A stretch of 64,000 bases of DNA, from NCBI GenBank assembly GCA_965261475.1, contig OZ253454.1, positions 248,001 through 312,000 on the forward strand, read 5' to 3'. Shown here piece after piece: positions 55,741-63,872 of the stretch. The stretch's first letter is position 1. The number at the start of each line of letters is the position of its first letter. Origin of the DNA: G965261475 sp965261475 [NCBI: bacterium]. Its GTDB lineage: Bacteria; SAR324; XYD2-FULL-50-16. A model generated the notes under the pieces. That model worked only from the letters and a program-made list of their open reading frames with translations, did not search any database and was not told the origin of the DNA. Position numbers and translations under genes: made by a program.

Positions 55741-57549
55741 ATGGCAAAAATAAAAGATATTCCAAAAGTAGATAGACCACGAGAAAAATTTCTTAAAAAA
55801 GGTCACGAAGCACTTTCTAAAAGTGATCTTTTAGCAATTTTTCTTGGCAGCGGAATCAAAGGAAAAAATGTTCAGAGGTTATCGCAACAAATCATTCGAA
55901 AATTTGGAAAAAACTTTCTAAATGTAACAATTGATGATTTACAAGGAGTTTCTGGAATTGGAAAAGCAAAATCGTTACAAGTTGTAGCCGCAATTTCTTT
56001 GATCAAAAGATATTATGCAGAAGAAAACTCAAATGAACGACTCATCAAGAGCGTTCAAGATATTTTATCTCTCAATTATGATATAAGAAAAAAGAAGAAA
56101 GAATATCTTGTTTGCTTATATCTTAATGCAAGAAATATTTTGCTGAAAAAAGAAGTTATAAGTATCGGGCTTCTTGATAAAACATTACTTCATCCAAGAG
56201 AAATTTTTCACCCCGCAATAGAACTAAATGCCGCAAGTGTAATTTTGATACACAACCATCCCTCTGGAGATGCTTCACCAAGCAAAAAAGATAGTCAGGT
56301 TGTTAGGAGAATTACGTATGCCGGAACAATCATGGGAATCCCTGTTATTGATTTCTTGATTATTTCTGAAAATGGGCATTTTAGTTTCCATGAAAAACTA
56401 AAAGATAAGAGCACCTATTCAGATTATATATTAGAAGGAAAACAGAAAACACTTTTTGACTTATTAGAACCTGATAAACCTACATATGAAGCAAGCTCCC
56501 GCAAAATAAAAAGACACTATTTTCAACCACAAAAATCTAAATCTGGCTATTTCCAATTGCAAAACAGACGCTATTTAGGAAACAAATATAAATTGCTCGG
56601 ATTTGTTGAAGATATTATTTCCGAAAAATGTGGTTCGATAAATTCACTTTGCGATATTTTTGCCGGCACTGGTGTTGTTGGCGAAAGATTTAACAATCCA
56701 GATATAAAAATCATTTCTAATGATTTTCTTTCTGCAAATTATGCTTGCCTGCAAGCATTCTTGGGGGTTGATCAAAATATACAGAAAAGTATTTTTGATA
56801 AAATAAAATATTTTAACAGTTTGGAAAATGGCGAAAATAATTATTTTGCAGAGCATTTTGGTGGAACATATTTTTCAGAAGAAAATGCAAGAAAAATTGG
56901 CATTATTCGTGAAGAAATAGAAAGTTTTACAAAAGATGAAAATGAAAAATATATTTTGATTTGCTCATTGCTTTATGCAGTGGATAAAGTAGCAAATACT
57001 GTTGGTCATTATGATGCTTTCCGTAAAAAATTAGATATGTTACGACCAATAAAACTTTTAATTCCTGATATAGATTATTCGTGTAATCAAAATAATAAAG
57101 TTTATAAAGAAGATGCAAATACACTTATAAAAAAGGTTTACTGTGATGTTTTGTATGTTGACCCTCCTTACAATTCACGACAATATTCCGATACTTATCA
57201 TCTTTTAGAAAATTTGGCAGAATGGAAAAAACCAAAAGTTGTTGGTATCGGGAAAAAAATGAATCGCTTCCATATCAAAAGTGATTATTGTCTAAAAAGC
57301 GCAACAAAAGTATTTGCAGATTTAATCAGAGATGCAGACTGTAAGCATATTTTATTTTCCTATAATAATACAGGAGATTCAAAAGATGGTCGTTCAAATG
57401 CGCGAATGAGTGATGACGAAATTTTGCAAGTTTTAAATAACAAAGGGGATGTTGAAATATTTGAAAAAACTTACAAAGTATTCACAACGGGAAAAAGTAA
57501 CGACAAAAATAATGTGGAACGCATTTTCTATTGTAAGGTAACAAAATAA
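55741..57549 (+). CDS. RadC (JAB metalloprotease-like) fused to adenine DNA methyltransferase
   Basis: 602 residues. Residues 1-225 are RadC-like: a helix-hairpin-helix start (RPREKFLKKGHEALSKSDLL, GVSGIGKAKSLQVVAA) and the JAB metal site ILIHNHPSGDASPSKKD near 170. Residues about 270-602 are a class I amino-methyltransferase of the D12 type: RYLGNKYKLLGFVEDII, motif I DIFAGTGVVGERF near 305, and motif IV VDPPYNSRQYSDTYHLLENL near 473. The fusion joins a RadC domain of unknown role to a modification enzyme. The downstream endonuclease and second methyltransferase suggest this one modifies one strand of an asymmetric site. The fusion looks real, since a single frame runs through both parts. 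Confidence 0.85.
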   Translation: MAKIKDIPKVDRPREKFLKKGHEALSKSDLLAIFLGSGIKGKNVQRLSQQIIRKFGKNFLNVTIDDLQGVSGIGKAKSLQVVAAISLIKRYYAEENSNERLIKSVQDILSLNYDIRKKKKEYLVCLYLNARNILLKKEVISIGLLDKTLLHPREIFHPAIELNAASVILIHNHPSGDASPSKKDSQVVRRITYAGTIMGIPVIDFLIISENGHFSFHEKLKDKSTYSDYILEGKQKTLFDLLEPDKPTYEASSRKIKRHYFQPQKSKSGYFQLQNRRYLGNKYKLLGFVEDIISEKCGSINSLCDIFAGTGVVGERFNNPDIKIISNDFLSANYACLQAFLGVDQNIQKSIFDKIKYFNSLENGENNYFAEHFGGTYFSEENARKIGIIREEIESFTKDENEKYILICSLLYAVDKVANTVGHYDAFRKKLDMLRPIKLLIPDIDYSCNQNNKVYKEDANTLIKKVYCDVLYVDPPYNSRQYSDTYHLLENLAEWKKPKVVGIGKKMNRFHIKSDYCLKSATKVFADLIRDADCKHILFSYNNTGDSKDGRSNARMSDDEILQVLNNKGDVEIFEKTYKVFTTGKSNDKNNVERIFYCKVTK

Positions 57550-57551
57550 TC

Positions 57552-57611
57552 ATGAAAAAACCTTAGTCAATTACAACGACATTACGAAACCCTGAGAGAT
57601 TAAGAGATTTC
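57552..57611 (+). other. Natural start region of the AlwI-like gene, with amber stop at codon 5
   Basis: The ATG at 57552, two bases after the RadC-fusion stop, starts the frame MKKP, then TAG at 57564-57566, then SITTTLRNPERLRDF directly in frame with the endonuclease. The residues after the stop match the usual N-terminus of AlwI-family enzymes (TTxRNPER), so the stop interrupts a real N-terminus. Confidence 0.85.
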
Positions 57612-59378
57612 TTGATTGTCTTGCAACAACTTGAAAATGTAGAATGGACTACTGATAATCAGAAAAAATATCAAATTCTATTGATAAAAAATAGAGTGTA
57701 TGGCTTTGGGAATTCTCAATTCTACAACGGACTCTCTCCAGACCAGATTGATTTGGTTAACGATTCATCAAAAGAAATTTCTTTTGAACAAGCAGAAGAG
57801 ATTTTTAATGCAAAAAATTATAAAGATCCTTCTATGCGTGGCAGACAATCAATAAACCCTCTCAAAAAATTTGGATTCGTTGCTATCAAAAATAGTAAAG
57901 TAAAAACAACAGATTTAGGAAAATTATTTTTGAAAGAAGATTTTGATTTTGGTGAAATATTTTTAAGAAGTTTTTTGAAATGGCAAATACCGAATCCTGA
58001 TAGCCGAGATTATCCAGAAAATGGGATTTATAGCATTAAACCATTTGTCGGAGCACTCCACTTAATAAAAATTGTCAACAAAAAAGAACTTGCTTGTGGT
58101 AATAAGACAAAAGGTATTAGTAAAAAAGAGTTCTCAGTTTTTGTGCCAACATTGTTGCATTATCAAGATATTAAACAACATGCAGATAAAATCATATGTT
58201 TAAGAATAAAATTAAAAGGGAAAACAAAAAAAGATCAGAAAAAATTTTTTGATATTTATAAAAAGCAATTTGCTAGTGAATTTTTAAAAACCAAGGATAA
58301 AGATAAAATAAATAGTTTATTGAGCAATTTGCAAGATTACGGTGATAATGCAATTCGTTATTTCCGATTAACTCGATATATTAACATTCGTGGTGGAGGT
58401 TTCTATATTGATTTAGAACCAAGAAGAACGATTGAAATTGATTCTTTGCTTAACTTCGATAATGCAGAATCAAAATCGTTTGAATCTAAAAAGCAATACC
58501 TCGCTTACATTTCCGATATTTCAGAACCGCACTTACCTTGGGAAACAAAAGAAAAATATATTGAGATTATTGTAAAAATTATCGATGAAATTGAAATATA
58601 CGAAACTGATTTAGAAAAAGAAAATATTAAAATCAAAGAATTTAAAAATATGCAAAGTGATAAGTTAAAAGATTATATTGCAGAATTACGAACATATAGA
58701 AAATTATTACAAAATGAATTGAACCGCAGAGACTCTCAAAAGACCGAACAAATAGAATCATACATACAAGAGCTTGAAAATATTTTTGATTATGATGACC
58801 GCCCCATACTCCTAGAAAAGTTATCCGCACTTGGTTTACACGCACTGAATGACGCCATAAAGGTGCAACCGAATTACCCAGTTGGAGATGATAATGAGCC
58901 AACTTTTACTGCTCCCGCAAATACGCCAGATATTGAGTGTTTTTATGAAGCGTTTAATGCTATTTGTGAAGTTACAATGTTGAAAGGGCGAGATCAGTGG
59001 TATAACGAAGGACAACCAGTGATGAGGCATTTGCGCGATTTTGAAAACAAATACGCAAATAAACCGTCATATTGTCTATTCATAGCTCCAACACTTCACA
59101 GAGATACAGTAAATACTTTTTGGACTGCGATAAAATATGAGTACGAAGGAAAGAAGCAAAGAATAGTGCCATTATCAATTAAGCAGTTTGTTTCTATTTT
59201 GAAAATCTTGCTTCAAATAAAAAGAGACAATAAGTTTTTACAGCACAGCGAAATTTCTCGTTTGTATGATATGATTATAGACTCTTCCAATTCTTTTGAC
59301 ATTTCAGGCGAATGGCTGAATAGTATCCCCGATACTATTTCTTCATGGCAAGCAAGTATTATCCACGTTAAAAAATGA
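57612..59378 (+). CDS. AlwI-family type II restriction endonuclease (5' end interrupted)
   Basis: 588 residues from a TTG at 57612; about 604 if read from the ATG at 57552 through an amber codon. Family features are GRQSINPLKKFGFVAIKN, LGKLFLKEDFDFGEIFLRSFLKW, and YLAYISDISEPHLPW. AlwI-type enzymes recognise a short asymmetric sequence and nick or cut at a distance on one side. The flanking methyltransferases match the usual need for two enzymes to protect the two strands. Apart from codon 5 the frame is whole. A weak purine stretch lies before the TTG, so a shortened protein could be made. Its tail overlaps the next gene by four bases (ATGA). Confidence 0.78.
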   Translation: MIVLQQLENVEWTTDNQKKYQILLIKNRVYGFGNSQFYNGLSPDQIDLVNDSSKEISFEQAEEIFNAKNYKDPSMRGRQSINPLKKFGFVAIKNSKVKTTDLGKLFLKEDFDFGEIFLRSFLKWQIPNPDSRDYPENGIYSIKPFVGALHLIKIVNKKELACGNKTKGISKKEFSVFVPTLLHYQDIKQHADKIICLRIKLKGKTKKDQKKFFDIYKKQFASEFLKTKDKDKINSLLSNLQDYGDNAIRYFRLTRYINIRGGGFYIDLEPRRTIEIDSLLNFDNAESKSFESKKQYLAYISDISEPHLPWETKEKYIEIIVKIIDEIEIYETDLEKENIKIKEFKNMQSDKLKDYIAELRTYRKLLQNELNRRDSQKTEQIESYIQELENIFDYDDRPILLEKLSALGLHALNDAIKVQPNYPVGDDNEPTFTAPANTPDIECFYEAFNAICEVTMLKGRDQWYNEGQPVMRHLRDFENKYANKPSYCLFIAPTLHRDTVNTFWTAIKYEYEGKKQRIVPLSIKQFVSILKILLQIKRDNKFLQHSEISRLYDMIIDSSNSFDISGEWLNSIPDTISSWQASIIHVKK

Positions 59379-60151
59379 AAAGAAATATTATTTATAATGG
59401 AGATTGCGGGGAAATACTCGACACAAAAGTTGATAGAAGTTCCATTGACCTTATTTTTGCCGATCCACCTTATAATTTATCTGGCAATGGTTTAAAATGG
59501 GAAGGGAACAAAACCGGCGGTGATTGGTACATGGTGAATGAATGTTGGGATAAAATGACTGCCCCAGAATATATTCAATTTACACGAAAATGGATTGGCG
59601 CTTGTGATAAAGCATTAAAAAACACTGCTTCTTTTTATATCGCTTGTAGTTACCACAACATTGGAGAAGTGATGATTGTTCTGAAACAACTTAACTTTAA
59701 AATCAATAACATTATCACTTGGCATAAAACCAATGCAATGCCAAATATGACAAGACGTGTTTTTACACACTCAACAGAGTTTGTTATTTGGGCAGTAAAA
59801 GGAAAGGGTTGGACTTTTAATTACAACAAAACAAAAGAAATAAATCCTGATAAACAGAAAAACGGCAATCAAAAACAAATGCGTGATTTCTGGGAGATGC
59901 CTTTGGTGCAAGGAAAAGAGAGATTGTGTGGAGAAAATGGAAAAGCATTGCACCCAACACAAAAACCAGAAGAAATGTTGAAACGAATTATTTTAGCAAG
60001 TTCTAATGAAGGTGATCTTGTTCTCGACCCGTTTTTAGGGAGTGGAACAACAACCTATGTCGCAAAAAAGTATGGGCGTGACTGGATTGGTATTGAGCAG
60101 GATAAAGATTATATACAAATTTCTAAGCAAAGAATGGAGCAAGGTGAATGA
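59375..60151 (+). CDS. DpnA-like adenine DNA methyltransferase
   Basis: 258 residues. Motif IV LIFADPPYNLSGNG lies near residue 30 and motif I LVLDPFLGSGTTTYVAKKYG near 215, the beta-class order seen in M.DpnIIB/DpnA and its relatives. Starting inside the endonuclease stop, it is co-translated with it. With the RadC-fused enzyme it gives two methyltransferases for one asymmetric-site system. It appears intact. Specificity cannot be read. Confidence 0.87.
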   Translation: MKRNIIYNGDCGEILDTKVDRSSIDLIFADPPYNLSGNGLKWEGNKTGGDWYMVNECWDKMTAPEYIQFTRKWIGACDKALKNTASFYIACSYHNIGEVMIVLKQLNFKINNIITWHKTNAMPNMTRRVFTHSTEFVIWAVKGKGWTFNYNKTKEINPDKQKNGNQKQMRDFWEMPLVQGKERLCGENGKALHPTQKPEEMLKRIILASSNEGDLVLDPFLGSGTTTYVAKKYGRDWIGIEQDKDYIQISKQRMEQGE

Positions 60152-60177
60152 GTAGCTAAAACACACAACAGGAACAC

Positions 60178-60210
60178 GCTTTACAAATGCACCTTACAGG
60201 TTATCTGTAG
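60178..60210 (+). pseudogene. Relic of the TrlF-like 5' end
   Basis: TTTACAAATGCACCTTACAG and then GTTA.TC.GTA correspond to the beginning of the TrlF-like gene near 44939. Only about 33 bases match, so it stands mainly because the adjoining Res relic is clear. Confidence 0.5.
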
Positions 60211-60240
60211 GTCATCTCAACTGCCTTTTCTGTGCTTGCT

Positions 60241-60332
60241 GGGAGCACTGGCAAGCGCTAGAAACACTGCAAAGCGACGATTTTTTTGTCAGTTAGAGGC
60301 TATTAAAACCCTTATTTGATTGACTGAAGCTT
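60241..60332 (+). pseudogene. Relic of an inner Res segment
   Basis: GGAGCACTGGCA.GC..AGAAAC, then TTTTTTTGTCAGTTAGAGGC and TTGACTGAAGC match Res at about 49015-49110. The frame is broken. Confidence 0.85.
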
Positions 60333-60419
60333 CACCATCGCTGTATTAGCAGCAAAGATTACGGCAGCAAAGCGCAAATTGGCTTTCATGATTTTTATGC
60401 TACAATAACGAATAACAAA

Positions 60420-61190
60420 ATGTGTAAAAAACAACAACCCGATTTCTGGAATCCCGCACTCTATAAAAAGCAGCACGCTTTTGTCCATGAGTACGGCAAA
60501 GATTTACTGCAACTTTTAGCGCCACAACAGCAAGAGCATATTCTTGATGTGGGTTGTGGAACTGGCGAATTAACAAAGCAAATTTCGACAAGTTGCGCCT
60601 CCGTATCTGGCATTGACAGCTCTTTGGAAATGATTAAGGCGGCACGCAAAGCTTACCCTGAAATCAACTTTGAGCATCAGGATGTCCGCTATCTGGATTG
60701 CACAGAGGTGTATGATGCGATTTTTTCCAACGCAGCTTTGCATTGGATCAAAGAAGCCGACAGGGTAATTCACGCGCTGTCTGGAGCACTCAAATTCGGC
60801 GGGCGCTTGGTTGTGGAAATGGGTGGTAAAGGAAATGTCAGGCGTATTGTTACAACACTACAGGCGACTTTAGCAGAGCTTGGATTCGTAGCGCAATCGA
60901 AATTCAACCCTTGTTATTTCCCCAGCATTGCGGAATATGCTTCCATTCTTGAAAAACACCAATTAACCGTAACCCATGCGTGGTATTTTGAACGACCGAC
61001 AAAACTCGCGGGCGAACTAGGATTAACCCACTGGCTCAGCCAGTTTGCGATGCCTTTTTTTCAGGGTATCAACGAAAAAGAGTGGCACAATATCATCAAT
61101 ATAACGACCGATAAACTGAAAGCCGAGTTATATGTCAATGGCAAATGGCATGCCGATTATAAACGCCTGCGATTTATTTGCACTAAATAG
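60420..61190 (+). CDS. Class I SAM-dependent methyltransferase (small molecule type)
   Basis: 256 residues. The SAM loop HILDVGCGTGELTKQIS lies near residue 40, with the acidic VSGIDSSLEMIKAARKAY next and DAIFSNAALHWIKEADRVIH near 98. This resembles trans-aconitate methyltransferase or UbiE-like enzymes. It has no DNA methyltransferase motifs (no DPPY), so it is not part of an RM system by itself. It lies between Res relics and may have come with the module or be a passenger. Substrate unknown. Confidence 0.82.
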   Translation: MCKKQQPDFWNPALYKKQHAFVHEYGKDLLQLLAPQQQEHILDVGCGTGELTKQISTSCASVSGIDSSLEMIKAARKAYPEINFEHQDVRYLDCTEVYDAIFSNAALHWIKEADRVIHALSGALKFGGRLVVEMGGKGNVRRIVTTLQATLAELGFVAQSKFNPCYFPSIAEYASILEKHQLTVTHAWYFERPTKLAGELGLTHWLSQFAMPFFQGINEKEWHNIINITTDKLKAELYVNGKWHADYKRLRFICTK

Positions 61191-61265
61191 CAACGCTTTC
61201 ACAACACAGCAGATAAGCATATCCGTGAGTTTATCGCGAAATGTGGGTGTATCCTTGCAGTGGTT

Positions 61266-61310
61266 GCTCGTGCTCTGAGACGGGTTAGTTATGAAGTCAA
61301 CACTAACGAT
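61266..61310 (+). pseudogene. Relic of a late Res segment
   Basis: CTCGTGCTCTGAGACGGGTT and AGTTATGAAGTCAACACTAA match the GRGLRRVSYEVN part of Res near 50475-50520. The rest of 61191-61408 holds nothing else I can name. Confidence 0.8.
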
Positions 61311-61408
61311 ATTAGCTTAATTGAGCCGTCCAAAGAGCCGATTGATTACCTCAAAAAAACTCTGCTACCTTTTTAGCGTACCTTGCTCTGAGCTATAAAA
61401 CCTGCTCT

Positions 61409-61954
61409 CAAAGCCAAGAATAACTAGACAATTTGTTTGGTATAAATTACTACTACTGGTAGTATATTATCTGTTGATAATCTAAAATTATAATTCTAAT
61501 AAAAATTAAAATGAAAATTATACAAAGTATCTTGTTAGTTGCACTTGTTGCGAGCCTGCTGACGATAAATGCGAAGCAACTACTCCAAACTAGCGTCTCG
61601 TGGAATGGTGATAGTATATCTTATCCCAAAGGCAAACCAGAGGTTACAGCTATTAAGCAAGAATTAAAAGAAAATCAAGTTATAGATTTTCACTGCCACC
61701 TAGTACCAACCTTTGTCTATATTCTCAAAGGCAGCGTAGCAGTAGAAACAAAAAGCGGTAAAAAAGCCATCTTTACAGAGGGAGATTCTATGCTCGAGGT
61801 TATGAATACTATACATAAAGGAACCGCAATAGACGGACCAACAGACATCTTAGTTTTTTTTGCCGGCGTCAAATCTACACCACATACTGTAGCTGTAGGT
61901 AGCAAAGAAGCTAAAAAACATTGCAACTAACTTATCATTAGTGTTTGAGCAAAC
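61409..61954 (+). repeat. Cupin-segment repeat, copy C (complete)
   Basis: Nearly identical to 41746-42289 at a constant offset of 19663 bases across the leader and gene, with small differences just after the cupin stop. It includes the TACTAC-N5-GTAGTA palindrome, the cupin gene and the first codons of hsdM. Confidence 0.93.
61511..61930 (+). CDS. Secreted small cupin protein (copy C)
   Basis: 139 residues, differing from copy A at only a handful of positions (for example SWNGDS for SWNGGS, KQEL for KREL, SVAVE for SVEVE, FTEG for FNEG). The signal peptide and cupin metal motifs are unchanged. Copy C is followed after ten bases by the GTG of an hsdM gene. The very low divergence between copies 19.7 kb apart indicates recent duplication or ongoing gene conversion. 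Confidence 0.8.
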   Translation: MKIIQSILLVALVASLLTINAKQLLQTSVSWNGDSISYPKGKPEVTAIKQELKENQVIDFHCHLVPTFVYILKGSVAVETKSGKKAIFTEGDSMLEVMNTIHKGTAIDGPTDILVFFAGVKSTPHTVAVGSKEAKKHCN

Positions 61955-63398
61955 TTTAAAAAATATAGACGATATACTGCATAAAGATGCTGGTTGTAGC
62001 AGTGAGCTAGACTATGTAGAGCAAACCTCGTGGGTCTTGTTTCTAAAATATCTAGACGACCTAGAAAAGGACAAAAACGCAGAAGCCGAGCTTAGTGGTA
62101 AAGCCCATATTCAGATTATTGCAGCAGAGTACCAGTGGAGCATATGGGCAGCGCCGAGGCTAGAAAATGGAAAAATAGACCATAACGCCTTAAGCGGAGA
62201 TGACCTCTGTAATTTTGTAGATAGGAAACTTTTTCCCTACTTCAAAAAATTTAAGGTAGACGCTGCTAGTGCCGATAGCATCGAATATAAAATTGGCGAG
62301 ATTTTTAGCGAGTTAAAAAACAAAATACAAAGTGGCTACAACTTACGCGAAGTGCTCAATTTAATTGACGAATTGCGTTTCCGCACACATGAAGAAAAGC
62401 ACGAAATGAGCCATTTGTATGAGAGTAAGATTCAAAACATGGGCAACGCGGGTCGTAACGGTGGCGAATACTACACCCCGAGACCGCTGATTAAAACCAT
62501 CGTCAAAGTCGTAGCACCAAAAATAGGCAATAGCATTTATGATGGCGCGGCGGGCTCCGCTGGTTTCTTGTGTGAAGCCTTCGAGTACTTAAATACAAGC
62601 AAAGAGCGATCAACAAGCGATGTTGACACCTTACAAACAAAAACTTTTTACGGCAAAGAGAAAAAATCGCTTGCCTATATTATTGGTATTATGAATATGA
62701 TTTTACACGGAGTCGAAGCTCCCAATATTATACATACCAACACCCTATCCGAAAACCTGACCGATATCCAAGACAAAGACCGTTTTGATGTAGTGCTGGC
62801 AAACCCGCCCTTTGGTGGCAAAGAGCGCGCCGAAGTACAGCAAAACTTCCCTATAAAAACTGGTGAAACTGCCAGTCTTTTCTTGCAACATTTTATCAAA
62901 ATACTTAAGCGCGGTGGTAGGGCAGGCATGGTCATCAAAAATACTTTTTTAAGCAACACCGACAGCGCTACTATCACCCTGCGTCAAGAATTATTAACCA
63001 CTTGCAATCTGCATACGGTGCTAGACCTACCCGGTGGTACCTTTAGCGGTGCGGGCGTTAAAACCATTGTATTGTTTTTTGATAAGGGTAGCGCAACTAA
63101 AAAAATATGGTTTTACCAGCTCAAGCTAGAGCGAAATCTAGGTAAAACTAACCCTCTCAATGAAAAGGATCTAGCCGATTTTATTGCCTTGCAAAAAACT
63201 AGAAAAAGTAGCCCAAACTCATGGACGCTAGAGCTCACAGCTATAGACCAAAAAACTTTTGATTTGTCTGTCAAAAATCCCAATACGCCGCAACAAGCTC
63301 CCTTGCGACAACCAGCAGAGCTACTCAAAGAAATGGCGGAATTAGACCAGGCGAGTAGTTTGATAATTGATAGCTTAAAATTAAAAATTAAAAATTGA
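61941..63398 (+). CDS. hsdM: Type I methyltransferase subunit, second system
   Basis: 485 residues from a GTG at 61941. The N-terminus MFEQTLKNIDDILHKDAGC and LDYVEQTSWVLFLKYLDDLE is typical of one HsdM branch, different from the 27.8-kb protein. Motif I region is YDGAAGSAGFLCEAFEYL (near residue 197) and motif IV VVLANPPFGGKERAEV (near 285). The C-terminal codons run into a heptanucleotide repeat, so the last residues (LKLKIKN) are partly repeat-encoded. The next gene is a four-helix-bundle protein; hsdS and hsdR would be expected beyond the window. Confidence 0.9.
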   Translation: MFEQTLKNIDDILHKDAGCSSELDYVEQTSWVLFLKYLDDLEKDKNAEAELSGKAHIQIIAAEYQWSIWAAPRLENGKIDHNALSGDDLCNFVDRKLFPYFKKFKVDAASADSIEYKIGEIFSELKNKIQSGYNLREVLNLIDELRFRTHEEKHEMSHLYESKIQNMGNAGRNGGEYYTPRPLIKTIVKVVAPKIGNSIYDGAAGSAGFLCEAFEYLNTSKERSTSDVDTLQTKTFYGKEKKSLAYIIGIMNMILHGVEAPNIIHTNTLSENLTDIQDKDRFDVVLANPPFGGKERAEVQQNFPIKTGETASLFLQHFIKILKRGGRAGMVIKNTFLSNTDSATITLRQELLTTCNLHTVLDLPGGTFSGAGVKTIVLFFDKGSATKKIWFYQLKLERNLGKTNPLNEKDLADFIALQKTRKSSPNSWTLELTAIDQKTFDLSVKNPNTPQQAPLRQPAELLKEMAELDQASSLIIDSLKLKIKN

Positions 63399-63516
63399 GA
63401 ATTGAAAATTGAAAATTGAGAATGGAGAATTGAGAATTGAGAATTGAAAATGGAGAATGGAGAATGGAGAATTGAGAATTGAGAATTGAGAATTGAGAAT
63501 TGAAAATGGAGAATGA
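63378..63516 (+). repeat. Heptanucleotide array (GAGAATT/GAGAATG/GAAAATT)
   Basis: About 18-19 tandem units of the 7-mer GARAATK start within the hsdM 3' end and reach the next ATG. Units of the GGAGAATG type supply both a ribosome-binding sequence and the start codon of the following gene. A 7-base unit is not a multiple of three, so unit number shifts frame. Confidence 0.9.
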
Positions 63517-63872
63517 AAGAAAATATCATTGCTTCTAAATCTTATGCTTTTGCACTGCGAATAATAAAGCTGTATAAGTTTCTTGTTTCAGAGAAAAAAG
63601 AATATGTACTCTCTAAACAAATTTTAAGAAGTGGAACAAGTGTTGGCGCATTGGTAAAAGAAGCAGAGCATGCCCAATCAAAAGCTGACTTTGTTCACAA
63701 GATGAATATCGCATTAAAAGAAGCTAATGAAACAGAATATTGGCTTATGTTACTAAAAGACAGTGATTATATTGATAAAAACAGTTTTAATTCCATCCAC
63801 CCAGAAAACATTGAACTCATCAAATTATTGGTAAGCATAGTTAAAACGTCAAGATTAAATAATAAAAAATAA
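63513..63872 (+). CDS. Four-helix-bundle protein (S23/23S rRNA intervening-sequence type)
   Basis: 119 residues, all helical. The pattern SYAFALRIIKLYKFLVSEKK, LSKQILRSGTSVGALVKEAE, ALKEANETEYWLMLLKDSDY is that of the four-helix-bundle family that includes 23S rRNA intervening-sequence proteins and the Avd helper of diversity-generating retroelements. No reverse transcriptase is in view. The gene is flanked by heptanucleotide arrays in opposite orientation, an arrangement suggesting a mobile or passenger cassette inside the hsd operon. Its role is unknown; nucleic-acid binding through the basic face is likely. Confidence 0.82.
   Translation: MKENIIASKSYAFALRIIKLYKFLVSEKKEYVLSKQILRSGTSVGALVKEAEHAQSKADFVHKMNIALKEANETEYWLMLLKDSDYIDKNSFNSIHPENIELIKLLVSIVKTSRLNNKK

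Noticed and set aside
41746-61954. Insertion sequence or transposon as the source of the cupin repeats
   Set aside because: No transposase, terminal inverted repeats or target-site duplications were seen at the repeat edges.
63378-63516. Possible CRISPR array
   Set aside because: Units are 7 bases with no unique spacers and no cas genes nearby; the 39-bp units at the window end also lack spacers.
63113-63529. Minus-strand frame of 138 codons rich in FSILNSQ repeats
   Set aside because: It is only the complement of the heptanucleotide array and the hsdM 3' end.
63513-63872. Diversity-generating retroelement (Avd helper)
   Set aside because: The fold family includes Avd, but no reverse transcriptase, template repeat or variable repeat is visible in the window.
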